From Opitutus sp. GAS368 (lineage in GTDB: Bacteria > Verrucomicrobiota > Verrucomicrobiia > Opitutales > Opitutaceae), in NCBI RefSeq assembly GCF_900104925.1, contig NZ_LT629735.1:528291-592290 (forward strand): a stretch of DNA of 64,000 bases, given 5' to 3'. Made by a program: the position numbers and the translations under genes. The notes under the pieces are model-generated. The model had not been told where the DNA came from and searched no databases. It saw nothing but the letters and a program-made list of their open reading frames with translations. This document shows, piece by piece, positions 41,207 to 55,205 of this stretch. Position 1 is the first letter of the stretch. Every line of letters begins with the position of its first letter.

Positions 41207-42250
41207 ATGGAGCCGACCGCCCCCGTCCTTTTCCTCCTCGGTGCCAGCCACCACACCGCGCCGCTCGCCATCCGCGAGAAACTCGCGCTCGACGACGCCC
41301 GGGCCGCCGCCCTGGCCACGCGGCTGCAGGCCACCCCGGGCGTGCGGGAGTTCGCCCTGCTCAACACCTGCAACCGCGTCGAGGTCTACGGCGTGGCGAG
41401 CGCCGCCAGCGTGGACCGGCTCGCCGCCACCGTCGGCGCGGTCACGGGCTGCACGGCGGCGGAACTGGCCGGCGTGCTCCAGGCCCGCCTCGGGCACAAC
41501 GTGGTGGAGCACCTCTTCGCCGTCGCGGCCGGGCTCGACTCGCAGGTCGTCGGCGAGACGGAGATCCTCGGCCAGATGAAGGCCGCGTATGAGGCCGCGC
41601 TCGCCCGCCACTGGACGGGGCCGGTGCTCAACCGCGTTTTCCAAAAGAGCTTCCAGGCCGCGAAGCATATCCGCACGCACACGGCCATCGGCGCGGGGCA
41701 GGTCAGCATCGCCACGGTGGCGGTGGACCTCGCGGGACGCATCTTCGGCGAACTCGGCCCCAGCCGGGTGCTGGTGGTCGGCGCCGGCGACATCGGGCTG
41801 AAGACCGCGCAGGCGTTCCAGAGCCGCGGCGCCGCGGCCATCACCGTGGCCAGCCGCACGCTGTCCAGCGCGGAGGCCGCCGCCGCGCAGGCCGGCGGCT
41901 GGGCCGCGAGCCTGGCCGAGCTGCCCGAACTGCTGGCGACCGCCGACATTGTCGCCAGCTCGACCTCCGCCCCCGGCTTCGTCCTGACCGCCGCGCTCGT
42001 GGCCGCCGCCATGAAGCACCGGCCGGCGCGCCCGCTGTTCCTGATCGACCTGGCCCTGCCGCGCGACATCGACCCGGCCGCCGCCGCGCAGGCCAATGTG
42101 TTCCTCTACAACCTCGACGACCTGGCCGCCATCGCCGAGGAGAACCTCGCCCAGCGCGAGGCCGAGGCGGCGAAGGGCCGCGCGATCGTCGCCGAGCGCA
42201 CCGCGGCCCTCTGGCCGCAAGTCGCCCACTCGCTCAACCCGCCGGTTTGA
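41207..42250 (+). CDS. hemA: Glutamyl-tRNA reductase
   Basis: HemA reduces glutamyl-tRNA to glutamate-1-semialdehyde, the first step of C5-pathway tetrapyrrole synthesis. The catalytic cysteine is C55 (LLNTCNRVEVYGV). Also present are GASHHTAPLAIREKLAL, the GLDSQVVGETEILGQMKAAYE segment, the NADPH-binding VLVVGAGDIGLKTAQ and the FLIDLALPRDIDP motif. The protein has 347 residues and lacks most of the usual C-terminal dimerisation helix of about 70 residues, so it is short for the family. It is coupled to hemX three bases upstream. Confidence 0.95.
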   Translation: MEPTAPVLFLLGASHHTAPLAIREKLALDDARAAALATRLQATPGVREFALLNTCNRVEVYGVASAASVDRLAATVGAVTGCTAAELAGVLQARLGHNVVEHLFAVAAGLDSQVVGETEILGQMKAAYEAALARHWTGPVLNRVFQKSFQAAKHIRTHTAIGAGQVSIATVAVDLAGRIFGELGPSRVLVVGAGDIGLKTAQAFQSRGAAAITVASRTLSSAEAAAAQAGGWAASLAELPELLATADIVASSTSAPGFVLTAALVAAAMKHRPARPLFLIDLALPRDIDPAAAAQANVFLYNLDDLAAIAEENLAQREAEAAKGRAIVAERTAALWPQVAHSLNPPV

Positions 42251-42269
42251 ATTCCGATCGCACCGCTTG

Positions 42270-42325
42270 GTAGGAGCCTGCTTGCAGGCGATTCGGCAGG
42301 CCATCGCCTGCGAGCAGGCTCCTAC
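42270..42325. repeat. Family A dual-hairpin palindrome
   Basis: GTAGGAGCC and GGCTCCTAC enclose two hairpins, GCCTGC-tt-GCAGGC and GCCTGC-ga-GCAGGC. It lies between the convergent hemA and hybrid kinase genes. Confidence 0.92.
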
Positions 42326-42353
42326 AGAGAAATCGAAAGGGTTTGAAATTCCC

Positions 42354-44975
42354 CTACGCCGGGGTCACCGGCGCGGCGCTGCCGTCCCGCTTGGCGAAAA
42401 TCGCCAGCAGCGCATCGAAGAGCTGGGTCGGCTTCACCGGCTTGGTCAGGATGGCGCGGAAGTGTCCGCCGGGATTCTCCTTGCGGCCCGGATTGGCGAG
42501 CAGCACCAGCGGCAGCGACGGCCGGCCGGGCAGCTCACGGATGCTCCGCGCCAACGCGCGGCCGTCGAGTTCCGGCATCTGCAGGTCGAGGATGGCGGCG
42601 TCGAATTGCTCGCCCCCGGCGAGCAATTCCAGGGCCCGCGCCGCTGCGTCCACCGCGACCGCCTCCATGCCCCAGCGCCGGACCATGCCGGAGAGGATGC
42701 GGCGGCTGGTGGCGTTGTCCTCGACAATCAAAATGCGCCGGCCGCACAGCTCGGTGGGCACGCCGGCCGCGACCGATGGGATCTCCTGCAGGCGCAGCAC
42801 GAAGCTAAAACTCGAGCCGCGGCCGACCTCGCTCTCGACGCTGATGCCGCCGCCCATCAGCTCGACCAGCCGGCGGCAGATGGCGAGGCCGAGGCCCGTG
42901 CCACCGAAACGGCGCGTCATCGAGGCGTCCACCTGGCTGAACGGCAGGAACAGCCGGTCCATGTGCCCGGCGGGGATGCCGATGCCGGTGTCCCACACGG
43001 TGAAGACCAGGTCCACCTCCGGGCCGGAACGGGCCAGCGCGCGCACCTTCACCAGCACCTCGCCGCGCTCGGTGAACTTGACCGCGTTGCCGATGAGGTT
43101 GACCAGCACCTGGCGCAGGCGCACCGGATCGCCCCGCACCATGTCCGGGACGTCACCGGGAATCTCGCACAGGAGATCCAGCTGCTTCTGGGCCGCGGTG
43201 GGCCCGAGCACGTCCACCGCACCCTCGATGCAGTCGCGCAGGCTGAACTCGGTATGATCGAGCTCGAGGCGGCCGGACTCGATCTTGGAGAAATCCAGGA
43301 TGTCGTTGATGATGGCGAGCAGGGCCTGGCCGCTCTGGCGGATGGTTTCGGCCGACTCGCGCTGATCCGGGGTCAGCGGCGAGTCGAGCAGCAGGCTGGC
43401 CATGCCGATGACGCCGTTCATCGGCGTGCGGATCTCGTGGCTCATCATCGCGAGGAACTGGCTCTTGGCGACGTTGGCGCGCTCCGCCGCCTCCTTGGCC
43501 TCGCGCAGCTGCGCGGCCTGCTGCTTGCGGCCGGTGATGTCGAGCTGCAGGCCCATGAAGCCGGTGAGGGCGCCCGCCTCGTTGCGCACCGGCTGGATCT
43601 CCAGCTCGATCCACACCTTGCGGCCGTCCTTGGCGTAATTGAGGATCTCGCCAATGTAGGGGCGCCCCGCGGCGCCCGCCTGCCCCATCGCCTCCAGCAC
43701 GCGCGGATCGGTCTCGGGGCCGATCATGAAGGTGACCGGCTGCCGTCCGCGGATCTCGTCGAGGGTGAAGCCGAACAGGCGGGTGAAGCCCTCGTTGATC
43801 CACTGGACGCGCCACTCGGTGTCGGTGAGCATCACGCCGCTGCTGGTGCGGCTGGCCACGAGGGCGAGCCGGCGCGATTCCTCCTCGGCCCGGCGCAAGC
43901 CGGTGATCTGGTCCTCGGCGAGCCGGAGCGCCCGGCGGCGCGAGTGCACGAGCGCCCACGTCAGCACGGCGACCAGCGCGCTCATGGCCAGCCCGCCCGC
44001 CAGCACCACGGTGGGCAGCACGCTGAAATTGGCCCGCTCGAACGCCGGCCGGGTGCTGAAGCGCAGGGTCCACTGCCGGCCGAAGATCATCATCGTCTGC
44101 AGGTCGTGGAACGCCCGGGCGGAGAAATCCCGGTCGGTGATCTCCCGCGCCAGGCCGGAGTTGAGGTGGCCGTCCTCGTCGTAGAGCAGCGCTTCCGGGC
44201 GGGTGCCGTCGCCCTCGAAGACCTCGAAATCAAGCTGCCCGCCGGCGACGTCGGCGATGCCGGTCATCAACTCGTCGATGCGGATCGGCGCGTAGACCCA
44301 GCCCTCCACCGCCGCGAGCCTTTCCGCCGGCGTGCCGATCGGGGCCCCCTTCTGGTAGACCGGCAGGAACAGGAGGAAGCCCGGCACCTTGCGGTGCTCA
44401 TAGTCGAGGCCGATGCGGCGCGAGAGCACCATCTCGTTCTGGCGCGCCGCCGCCTCGGCGGCGCCCTTCCGCGTCTTGCCCGAACCGACGTCCAGGCCGA
44501 GCACGCCGGTGTTGCGCTCCTGCGGCTCGATGGCCACCACGACGTAGAGCCAGGGATTGTTGCCGGCGCGCTCGACCGTGAAGCCGGGCTGGCCCTCGGC
44601 GCGCACGCGTTGCTCCAGGGCCTCCAGGTCGGCGCGGTCCACCGACTCGACGTAACCCAGGCCGACGACGCCGCTGTCCAGCTGGGCGGCGGCGTGGCGC
44701 AGATAAACGGACCATTCGGTGGCGGTCACCTGGCTGCTGGCCTCGGGCAGCGCGGCCGCGCCGTGCAGCAGGTGGGCCGCGGTGTTGAAACGCAGGCGGA
44801 TGGTGTTGTTGATGCGCTCGGCCAGCCGGTCAAACCGCGCCCGGGCCGTGCGCTCGGTCTCCGCCGCGAGCAGCCACCAAGCCGCCACCGTCAGCGCGGC
44901 GAGGACGGCGAAGACCGCCCACGGGAGCCAGCCGATGCGGCGCCGCGTGGCTTGCTGGAGTGGGGCCGAGGGCAT
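42354..44975 (-). CDS. CHASE-PAS hybrid sensor histidine kinase
   Basis: The protein has about 873 residues: membrane helix (about 13-33), periplasmic CHASE sensor (about 70-290; GVVGLGYVESVDRADLEALEQRVRAEG, YAPIRIDELM), second membrane helix (about 300-325), one PAS domain (about 355-480), HisKA ([23 protein letters not shown]), HATPase (NAVKFT, DTGIGI, GGTGLGLAI) and one receiver with Asp in ILDLQMPELDG. The receiver has Ala where Ser/Thr is usual (LVLLANPG). It is a paralogue of the next gene upstream. No output gene is adjacent. Confidence 0.94.
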   Translation of the reverse strand: MPSAPLQQATRRRIGWLPWAVFAVLAALTVAAWWLLAAETERTARARFDRLAERINNTIRLRFNTAAHLLHGAAALPEASSQVTATEWSVYLRHAAAQLDSGVVGLGYVESVDRADLEALEQRVRAEGQPGFTVERAGNNPWLYVVVAIEPQERNTGVLGLDVGSGKTRKGAAEAAARQNEMVLSRRIGLDYEHRKVPGFLLFLPVYQKGAPIGTPAERLAAVEGWVYAPIRIDELMTGIADVAGGQLDFEVFEGDGTRPEALLYDEDGHLNSGLAREITDRDFSARAFHDLQTMMIFGRQWTLRFSTRPAFERANFSVLPTVVLAGGLAMSALVAVLTWALVHSRRRALRLAEDQITGLRRAEEESRRLALVASRTSSGVMLTDTEWRVQWINEGFTRLFGFTLDEIRGRQPVTFMIGPETDPRVLEAMGQAGAAGRPYIGEILNYAKDGRKVWIELEIQPVRNEAGALTGFMGLQLDITGRKQQAAQLREAKEAAERANVAKSQFLAMMSHEIRTPMNGVIGMASLLLDSPLTPDQRESAETIRQSGQALLAIINDILDFSKIESGRLELDHTEFSLRDCIEGAVDVLGPTAAQKQLDLLCEIPGDVPDMVRGDPVRLRQVLVNLIGNAVKFTERGEVLVKVRALARSGPEVDLVFTVWDTGIGIPAGHMDRLFLPFSQVDASMTRRFGGTGLGLAICRRLVELMGGGISVESEVGRGSSFSFVLRLQEIPSVAAGVPTELCGRRILIVEDNATSRRILSGMVRRWGMEAVAVDAAARALELLAGGEQFDAAILDLQMPELDGRALARSIRELPGRPSLPLVLLANPGRKENPGGHFRAILTKPVKPTQLFDALLAIFAKRDGSAAPVTPA

Positions 44976-45054
44976 GCGCGGCAGATTCCGCCGGACGGGC
45001 CGGACCAAGGCGAATTATTTTTCAGAGGAAAACCACCTATAACCGGGTGGTTTT

Positions 45055-49623
<4,569 letters not shown>

Positions 49624-49677
49624 GCGGTCAGTGCAATTAAAACGCGTGCCGGAGGCGATAACTTTAACGGCCGGAAA

Positions 49678-50838
49678 TCAAGAAGGCCCGAGCTGCCGCG
49701 CCAGCCAGTCCGCCGCGGTGCCGCTGGCGGGTTGCGCCAGCAACGCCCGCAGTCTGGCCCGTTGTGCCGCGGTGCGGGCGGCCCGGGCCGGGTCCTGCAG
49801 GCACTCGCGCAACTGCGCCGCGAGCGCGGCCGGCGTTGCCGCGCCCTGGATGAACTCGGGATACATGGCTTCCTTCAGCAGCAGGTTCGCGATGCCGATG
49901 AATTCCACCTTCACCAGCAACCGGCCGAGAAGGTAGGTGATCAGATCGGTCTTATAGGTCAGCGCCCCGGGAATGCCGGCCAGGGCACAGTGCATCGACA
50001 TGGTGCCGCTCGCCGTGAGCACCGCGGCCGCGCGCACGGGGCCGTCCGTTGCACCCGTGCGTCGCAGCGTGACGCCCGCCGGCGGATTGGCCGCCCGCAG
50101 CACGGCCAGGATATCCTCGCTCGGGTAAAGCACGACCGCCGGACGTGTCGGGCCGGACGCCCGATACGCCGCCAGCAACAGCGGAAAGATCCGTTGCACC
50201 ACGCCGCGCCGGCTGCCGGGCAGCAGCAGCACCGGGCCGGCCGGGTCGAAGGCCACCGGCGGCACGTAGTCCGGCGCGAGGAACGGATGCCCGACGAACT
50301 CCACCGGCAGGTCCGTGTCGGCATAGACCGCCGGCTCGAACGGAAAAATCGCCGCCAACCCGTCGAGGTGCGCCGCCATCTGAAACCGCCGCCCGGCGCG
50401 CGAGGCCCAGATCTGCGGACTGATGTAGTAGAGGGCCTTGGTCGGCCCGCCCGCCTTGGCGGAGAAACCGCGCGCGTGCAGACCGGCGGCGATGCGGAGG
50501 TTCAGCCCGGACGAATCGACGAAGCACACCGCTCGCGGCCGGTGCCGGCCGATCCAGTCCACGATGTCGGCGATGAGTTTCCGGTAGTGGGCGAGCTTCG
50601 TGACGACCGCGAAGCCCATGGCCGATTCCGCCGTCAGGTCCCGCAGCAGTTGCGCGCCGGCTGCGGCGAGGTGCGGCCCGCCGAGGGCGCAGACGCGCAG
50701 GCCGGGCTGGCGGGCCCGCAGGTCGCGCAGCACGCGCGCGGCGTTTTCGTCCCCGGAGTGCTCGCCGACGACAAAGAGCAGGTCGACCTGGCCGCCGGCC
50801 GGTGGCGGGAGATCAAGGGGATGCGTGAGCTTATCCAA
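49678..50838 (-). CDS. lpxB: Lipid-A-disaccharide synthase
   Basis: LpxB joins UDP-diacylglucosamine and lipid X to the disaccharide core of lipid A (inner membrane, cytoplasmic face). Family segments are clear: LLFVVGEHSGDENAARVLRDLR, LGGPHLAAAGAQLL, SAMGFAVVTKLAHYRKL, YYISPQIWASRAGR, LPVEFVGHPF, LLLPGSRRGVVQRIFP, ASGTMSMHCALAGIPGALTYKTDLITYLLGRLLVKVEFIGIANLLL, EFIQGAATP. The fold is the GT-B type of GT19. At 386 residues its length is normal. It lies downstream of a Gfo/Idh oxidoreductase on the same strand. Confidence 0.93.
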   Translation of the reverse strand: MDKLTHPLDLPPPAGGQVDLLFVVGEHSGDENAARVLRDLRARQPGLRVCALGGPHLAAAGAQLLRDLTAESAMGFAVVTKLAHYRKLIADIVDWIGRHRPRAVCFVDSSGLNLRIAAGLHARGFSAKAGGPTKALYYISPQIWASRAGRRFQMAAHLDGLAAIFPFEPAVYADTDLPVEFVGHPFLAPDYVPPVAFDPAGPVLLLPGSRRGVVQRIFPLLLAAYRASGPTRPAVVLYPSEDILAVLRAANPPAGVTLRRTGATDGPVRAAAVLTASGTMSMHCALAGIPGALTYKTDLITYLLGRLLVKVEFIGIANLLLKEAMYPEFIQGAATPAALAAQLRECLQDPARAARTAAQRARLRALLAQPASGTAADWLARQLGPS

Positions 50839-50852
50839 GACTCCCCTCCTTT

Positions 50853-50990
50853 GTCACTCTGAGCGGAGCGAAGAATCCATCGGCCTGTCCGCCAGCGATC
50901 ATCATTTTGGATTCTTCGCTGCGCTCAGAATGACACGCCTTGGTTGCTTCCGCCTCTTCGTGCACTTCGTGTCCTTCGTGGTTATTTCCC
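50853..50990. repeat. Family C palindrome plus family E arm
   Basis: The C element (50853-50934) runs from GTCACTCTGAGCGGAGCGAA to TTCGCTGCGCTCAGAATGAC. It is followed by CTTCGTGTCCTTCGTGGTTA (to 50984), whose TTA (50982-50984) is the stop codon, read as TAA, of the Gfo/Idh gene on the minus strand. Confidence 0.85.
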
Positions 50991-51974
50991 GGCCTTCCGG
51001 ATCTGCTCCGTGATCGCGATGGCCACCTCGAGCGCCGACTTGCCGAGGGCGCCGCCGACCTTGGGCTGCTTCGCCTCGCGCACGCTCTCGACGAAATGCG
51101 CCAGCTCGATGGCCAGCGGCTCGCCCTTCTCGATGGGAATCTCGTGCACCGGGATGGACGAGGCGTCGCCGGCCTTGGCCAGACCGACCTTCAGCTTCAC
51201 CCCGTAGGCGATGATGTCGCTCTTCTTCACGAGGTGGCCCTTCTGGTTCATGAAATCGAGCGAGAGGTAGGCGTTGTCCTGGAAAACGCGGATCTCGCGG
51301 TTCTTCTTCAGGCTCATGCGCGAGGCGGTGAGGTTGGCCACGCAGCCGTTCTCGAACTCGATGCGGGCGTTGGCGATGTCCTCGGTCTTGGAGAGCACGC
51401 TGATGCCGACGGAATCGATCTGCTTGATCGGCGACCCCACCAGCGCGAGCACGATGCCGATGTCGTGGATCATCAGGTCGAGCACGACGCCGACCTCGGT
51501 GCCGCGCGGCGTGTAAGGCGCGAGGCGCTCCGTCGTGATGTATTGCGGGCGGCCGGCATGCTTCTCGAGGTAGCTCATCACCGGGTTGAAATGCTCGATG
51601 TGGCCGACCTGCACGAGGCGGTTGGCCTTGCGCGCGGCGGCCAGCACCTGCTCGGCCTCCTCCAGGCTCGCGCACAGCGGCTTCTCGATCAGCAGGTGGC
51701 AGCCGGCGGCCAGCAGCGGCAGCGCGACCTCGGCGTGCCGGTCGGTCGGGACGACGACGCTGACGGCATCGCAAGCCGCGCCCAGCTCGGCGATGGTGGC
51801 GAAGCGCCGGCAGTGGTGCTGCGCACAGATCTCCGCCGCACGGGCGTCATTGGTCTCAAAGATGCCGGCGAACTCGACGTGCGGCAGGGTCGAGTAGATG
51901 CGGGCGTGGTGCTGGCCGAGCGAGCCGACGCCGGCGACGCCGCAACGAATCTTGCCGGGGGAACGCTTGAACAT
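50982..51974 (-). CDS. Gfo/Idh/MocA-family NAD(P)-dependent oxidoreductase
   Basis: The protein has about 330 residues. The Rossmann motif is GVAGVGSLGQHHARIY, followed by SVVVPTDRHAEVALPLLAAGCHLLIEKPLCASLEEAEQ with the typical EKP, and VGHIEHFNP. The G-H-x-E-x-F-N-P wording and the position beside lpxB suggest UDP-GlcNAc 3-dehydrogenase (GnnA-like), which makes an amino-substituted lipid A precursor in some bacteria. No GnnB aminotransferase is visible here, so this stays a hypothesis. I chose ATG 51974 (MFKRSPGKIRCGVAG). Confidence 0.82.
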   Translation of the reverse strand: MFKRSPGKIRCGVAGVGSLGQHHARIYSTLPHVEFAGIFETNDARAAEICAQHHCRRFATIAELGAACDAVSVVVPTDRHAEVALPLLAAGCHLLIEKPLCASLEEAEQVLAAARKANRLVQVGHIEHFNPVMSYLEKHAGRPQYITTERLAPYTPRGTEVGVVLDLMIHDIGIVLALVGSPIKQIDSVGISVLSKTEDIANARIEFENGCVANLTASRMSLKKNREIRVFQDNAYLSLDFMNQKGHLVKKSDIIAYGVKLKVGLAKAGDASSIPVHEIPIEKGEPLAIELAHFVESVREAKQPKVGGALGKSALEVAIAITEQIRKAGK

Positions 51975-52044
51975 GGCCGCATGGCAGGGAATTCCCGCCC
52001 CGGTTGCAACGCGGGAAACGCCGGCAGAGCCGGAGGGCGGACGC

Positions 52045-53055
52045 TCAGGGCAGTTTCCGCAGCGCCTCGTCGGCGAACGCGTTGGTGTAGGTCCTGGCCG
52101 GCTGCACCTTGAGGTATTTGGGCTGCGCCGCGGCGAGCACCTGCCATTCCTTCTCGGCGGCGTCCGCCGGCATGCGCCCGTCGGTGGCAAACATCGGGAT
52201 CTCCTGCCGCAGCACCTTCAGGTAGGCCGCGCGGTCCTTGCCGGCGATCTCGTCGGGGATGACGGCCGCGATTTCCTCTGGCGTGTGAGTGTTGATGAAG
52301 CGGAGGGTGCGGACAAAGGCATTGGCCAGGTGCTGCGCGATCTCGGGGTGCGCCCCGGCCTGGGCGGTCCGCATGTAGATGGCGGCCGACGGGAACAGCG
52401 TCCCGAAATATTTCCGCGTGCCTTCGACGGTGGTCAGGTCGGCCCAGACGGTCGCGACGCCCGCCGCCTCGTAGAAATCGCCGTCAGGGGTCGGTGCCAC
52501 GATGAAGTCGGCCTGGCCCTCCCGGAGCGCAACGACGTTCTTCTCGCGGCCGTCGGTCCCGGCGCGGGAGTAGTCGCCCAGCTTCAGTCCGCCGGCGAGC
52601 ACGAGGTAGTTCGCCAGGGTGGTCTTGGATGAACCCGCGCCACCGGAAATGAAGCGGCTGCCTTTCAGGTCGGCCGTCGTCCGGTATTTGCCCTTGGCCG
52701 CGTTCGCCACGAGCACCTTGGCCCCGGGCGTCATCCCGAGCGCGACGATCGCCTCGAAATCGCCCCCTTCGGACTGATTGACCACGGTGTGGTGATAGTA
52801 GGCCATCACCGCGTCGACCCGGCCGTCCATCAGCATGTCGGTGGTGCTGGCATCGTCGCGGATGTTCATGACCGTAACCACGACGCCGTTCTCCGCAAAA
52901 TAGCCCAGCCGCTCGGCGAGGACGACCGGGAAAGAGCGGATCTGCTTGATCTCGTCCACGAGCAGGACGATGCGGCCGGGCTTCGCGGACTCGGCGCGGA
53001 GGCCTGCGGTGCAAAGCAGGAAAAGGAGGGGCAGGATGAAGCGGGGAAGTTTCAT
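52045..53055 (-). CDS. ABC-transporter substrate-binding protein, NMT1/SsuA-like
   Basis: This 336-residue protein has a signal peptide (MKLPRFILPLLFLLCTAGLRA) and a type II periplasmic-binding fold: FPVVLAERLGYFAENGVVVTVMNIRDDASTTDMLMDGRVDAVMAYYHHTV, DLKGSRFISGGAGSSKTTLANYLVLAGG. The family binds nitrate, sulfonates, taurine or thiamine precursors. No permease or ATPase gene of that type is adjacent (the neighbouring ATPase is LolD-like), so it is an orphan here. The ligand is unknown. Confidence 0.8.
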   Translation of the reverse strand: MKLPRFILPLLFLLCTAGLRAESAKPGRIVLLVDEIKQIRSFPVVLAERLGYFAENGVVVTVMNIRDDASTTDMLMDGRVDAVMAYYHHTVVNQSEGGDFEAIVALGMTPGAKVLVANAAKGKYRTTADLKGSRFISGGAGSSKTTLANYLVLAGGLKLGDYSRAGTDGREKNVVALREGQADFIVAPTPDGDFYEAAGVATVWADLTTVEGTRKYFGTLFPSAAIYMRTAQAGAHPEIAQHLANAFVRTLRFINTHTPEEIAAVIPDEIAGKDRAAYLKVLRQEIPMFATDGRMPADAAEKEWQVLAAAQPKYLKVQPARTYTNAFADEALRKLP

Positions 53056-53115
53056 GGGGACGGACAGCTTGCCCTTGCAACATTAACCCCGCCTGAACGC
53101 TCCCTGAAATGGAAA

Positions 53116-53808
<693 letters not shown>

Positions 53809-53881
53809 GGTGTTTAGAGGGGTGGGCGCAGGGGGCGGGTTCGCCAGCTTTCAGCTATTCAGTTCTTCAGCCATTCAGCCC

Positions 53882-55117
53882 TTATTCAGAGCGCAGCGCC
53901 TCCACGGGTTGCAGCTTGGCCGCGCGCCAGGCGGGGATCAGGCCGGCGATGGTCGAAGCGACGATGGAAAAACCGATGATCAGCACCACGTCCCTTGGCT
54001 CGGTATTGGCCGGCAGCGAGCTGAACTGGTAGAATTTCTCAAACACCTCCTGCCCCATTGTCAGGCCGGCGATCAGATGCACCACGGCGTTGCGGTAATG
54101 CAGCAAACCAAAGCCGAGGCCGAGGCCCAGCGTGGTGCCGCCCAGGCCGATGACCAGTCCCTGCACGCAGAAGCATGCTGCGATGTGCCGCGCCCGGCCG
54201 CCCATGGCGCCGAGCAGGCCGATCTCGCGGGTCTTGCGCACCACCGTCACGAGCAGCGAGCTGGTGATGGAGAACGCCGCCACGACGATGATGAACGTGA
54301 GCAGGAAGAAGATCATGTTCCGCTCGAAGGCGAGGACGGCCTGGAAGTCGGCGTTGGACTCGAACCAGGTCTGGGCCCGGGTGTCGGCGGGGAGTTGCCG
54401 GTTGAGCGCCGCCGCCACGGCGTATTCGTCGGCCCCGGGCTGCAGGCGGACGTTGTAGCCGTGCACCCGTTGCTCGAGGCCGTAGAGGTCCTGCATCAGC
54501 CGCAGCGAGCACAGCACCGTGGAGCTGTCGAGCTGCTGGTGGCCGACCGCGAAGATGCCCGCCACGCGCACGTCGCGCGGCAGCAGCAGCTCGTTCTTCC
54601 GGGCGCGCTCCAGGGCCAGCGGCGAGTAGATGCTGACCGTGTCGCCCACGCCCGCGCCCAGCGAGTTGGCGAGGATCGAGCTCAGGATGATGGAGTCGTC
54701 GTCCAGTTGCTCGAGCGAGCCGGCGGTCAGGTAGCGGTCGAGCGGCACGACCTTTTTCATCTGCGCGTAATTGAAACCCTGGATGGCCGGGAAGGCCGGC
54801 CGGTTCTGGTATTCGAGCATCACCATGCCGGCCGCGTAGGGGGCAAAGGCCTGCACGCCCGGCGTGGCCGCCAGGGTTTTTTCCACTTCCGCCGCCGCGG
54901 GCCGGTCGAGCAGCAGGGACGCCTTCACCTGCACCTCGCCCTGGGTGTCGATGATCATCGTTTTGATCTGGTGGCCGAAGCCGCCCATCACGCTCATCGT
55001 GACCAGCATCAGCGCCACGCCCAGCGCGACACCGAGCACGGAGATCAGGGTGAAAAACGGCACCCGGCGGCCCGACGGGAAAAGCTGCTTCAGCGCGAGG
55101 TAGACGGGCCAGGGCAT
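53882..55117 (-). CDS. lolC: LolC/LolE-like lipoprotein-releasing permease
   Basis: The protein has 411 residues. An N-terminal membrane helix (about 20-45, FFTLISVLGVALGVALMLVTMSVMGGF) is followed by a large periplasmic MacB-PCD-like domain and three C-terminal helices with the conserved VRKTREIGLLGAMGGRARHIAACFCVQG and IIGFSIVASTIAGLIPAWRAAKLQPVEALRSE. It would form the Lol complex with LolD encoded downstream. One permease gene suggests a LolF-type homodimer rather than a LolC-LolE pair. I chose ATG 55117 (MPWPVYLALKQLFPSG). Confidence 0.92.
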   Translation of the reverse strand: MPWPVYLALKQLFPSGRRVPFFTLISVLGVALGVALMLVTMSVMGGFGHQIKTMIIDTQGEVQVKASLLLDRPAAAEVEKTLAATPGVQAFAPYAAGMVMLEYQNRPAFPAIQGFNYAQMKKVVPLDRYLTAGSLEQLDDDSIILSSILANSLGAGVGDTVSIYSPLALERARKNELLLPRDVRVAGIFAVGHQQLDSSTVLCSLRLMQDLYGLEQRVHGYNVRLQPGADEYAVAAALNRQLPADTRAQTWFESNADFQAVLAFERNMIFFLLTFIIVVAAFSITSSLLVTVVRKTREIGLLGAMGGRARHIAACFCVQGLVIGLGGTTLGLGLGFGLLHYRNAVVHLIAGLTMGQEVFEKFYQFSSLPANTEPRDVVLIIGFSIVASTIAGLIPAWRAAKLQPVEALRSE

Positions 55118-55127
55118 GGGGAAAGAA

Positions 55128-55205
55128 AGACTGAAGGCTGGAAGGGCTGAAAGGCTGGATTTTCCCGGCGTGTGTTCAGCTTTCAGTCCTTCAGTTTTCA
55201 GCCCT
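55128..55205. repeat. Family G palindrome between lysS and lolC
   Basis: GACTGAAGGCTGGAAGGGCT-like and AGTCCTTCAGTTTTCAGCCC-like arms face each other. The right arm includes the lysS stop codon (55198-55200). Confidence 0.78.
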
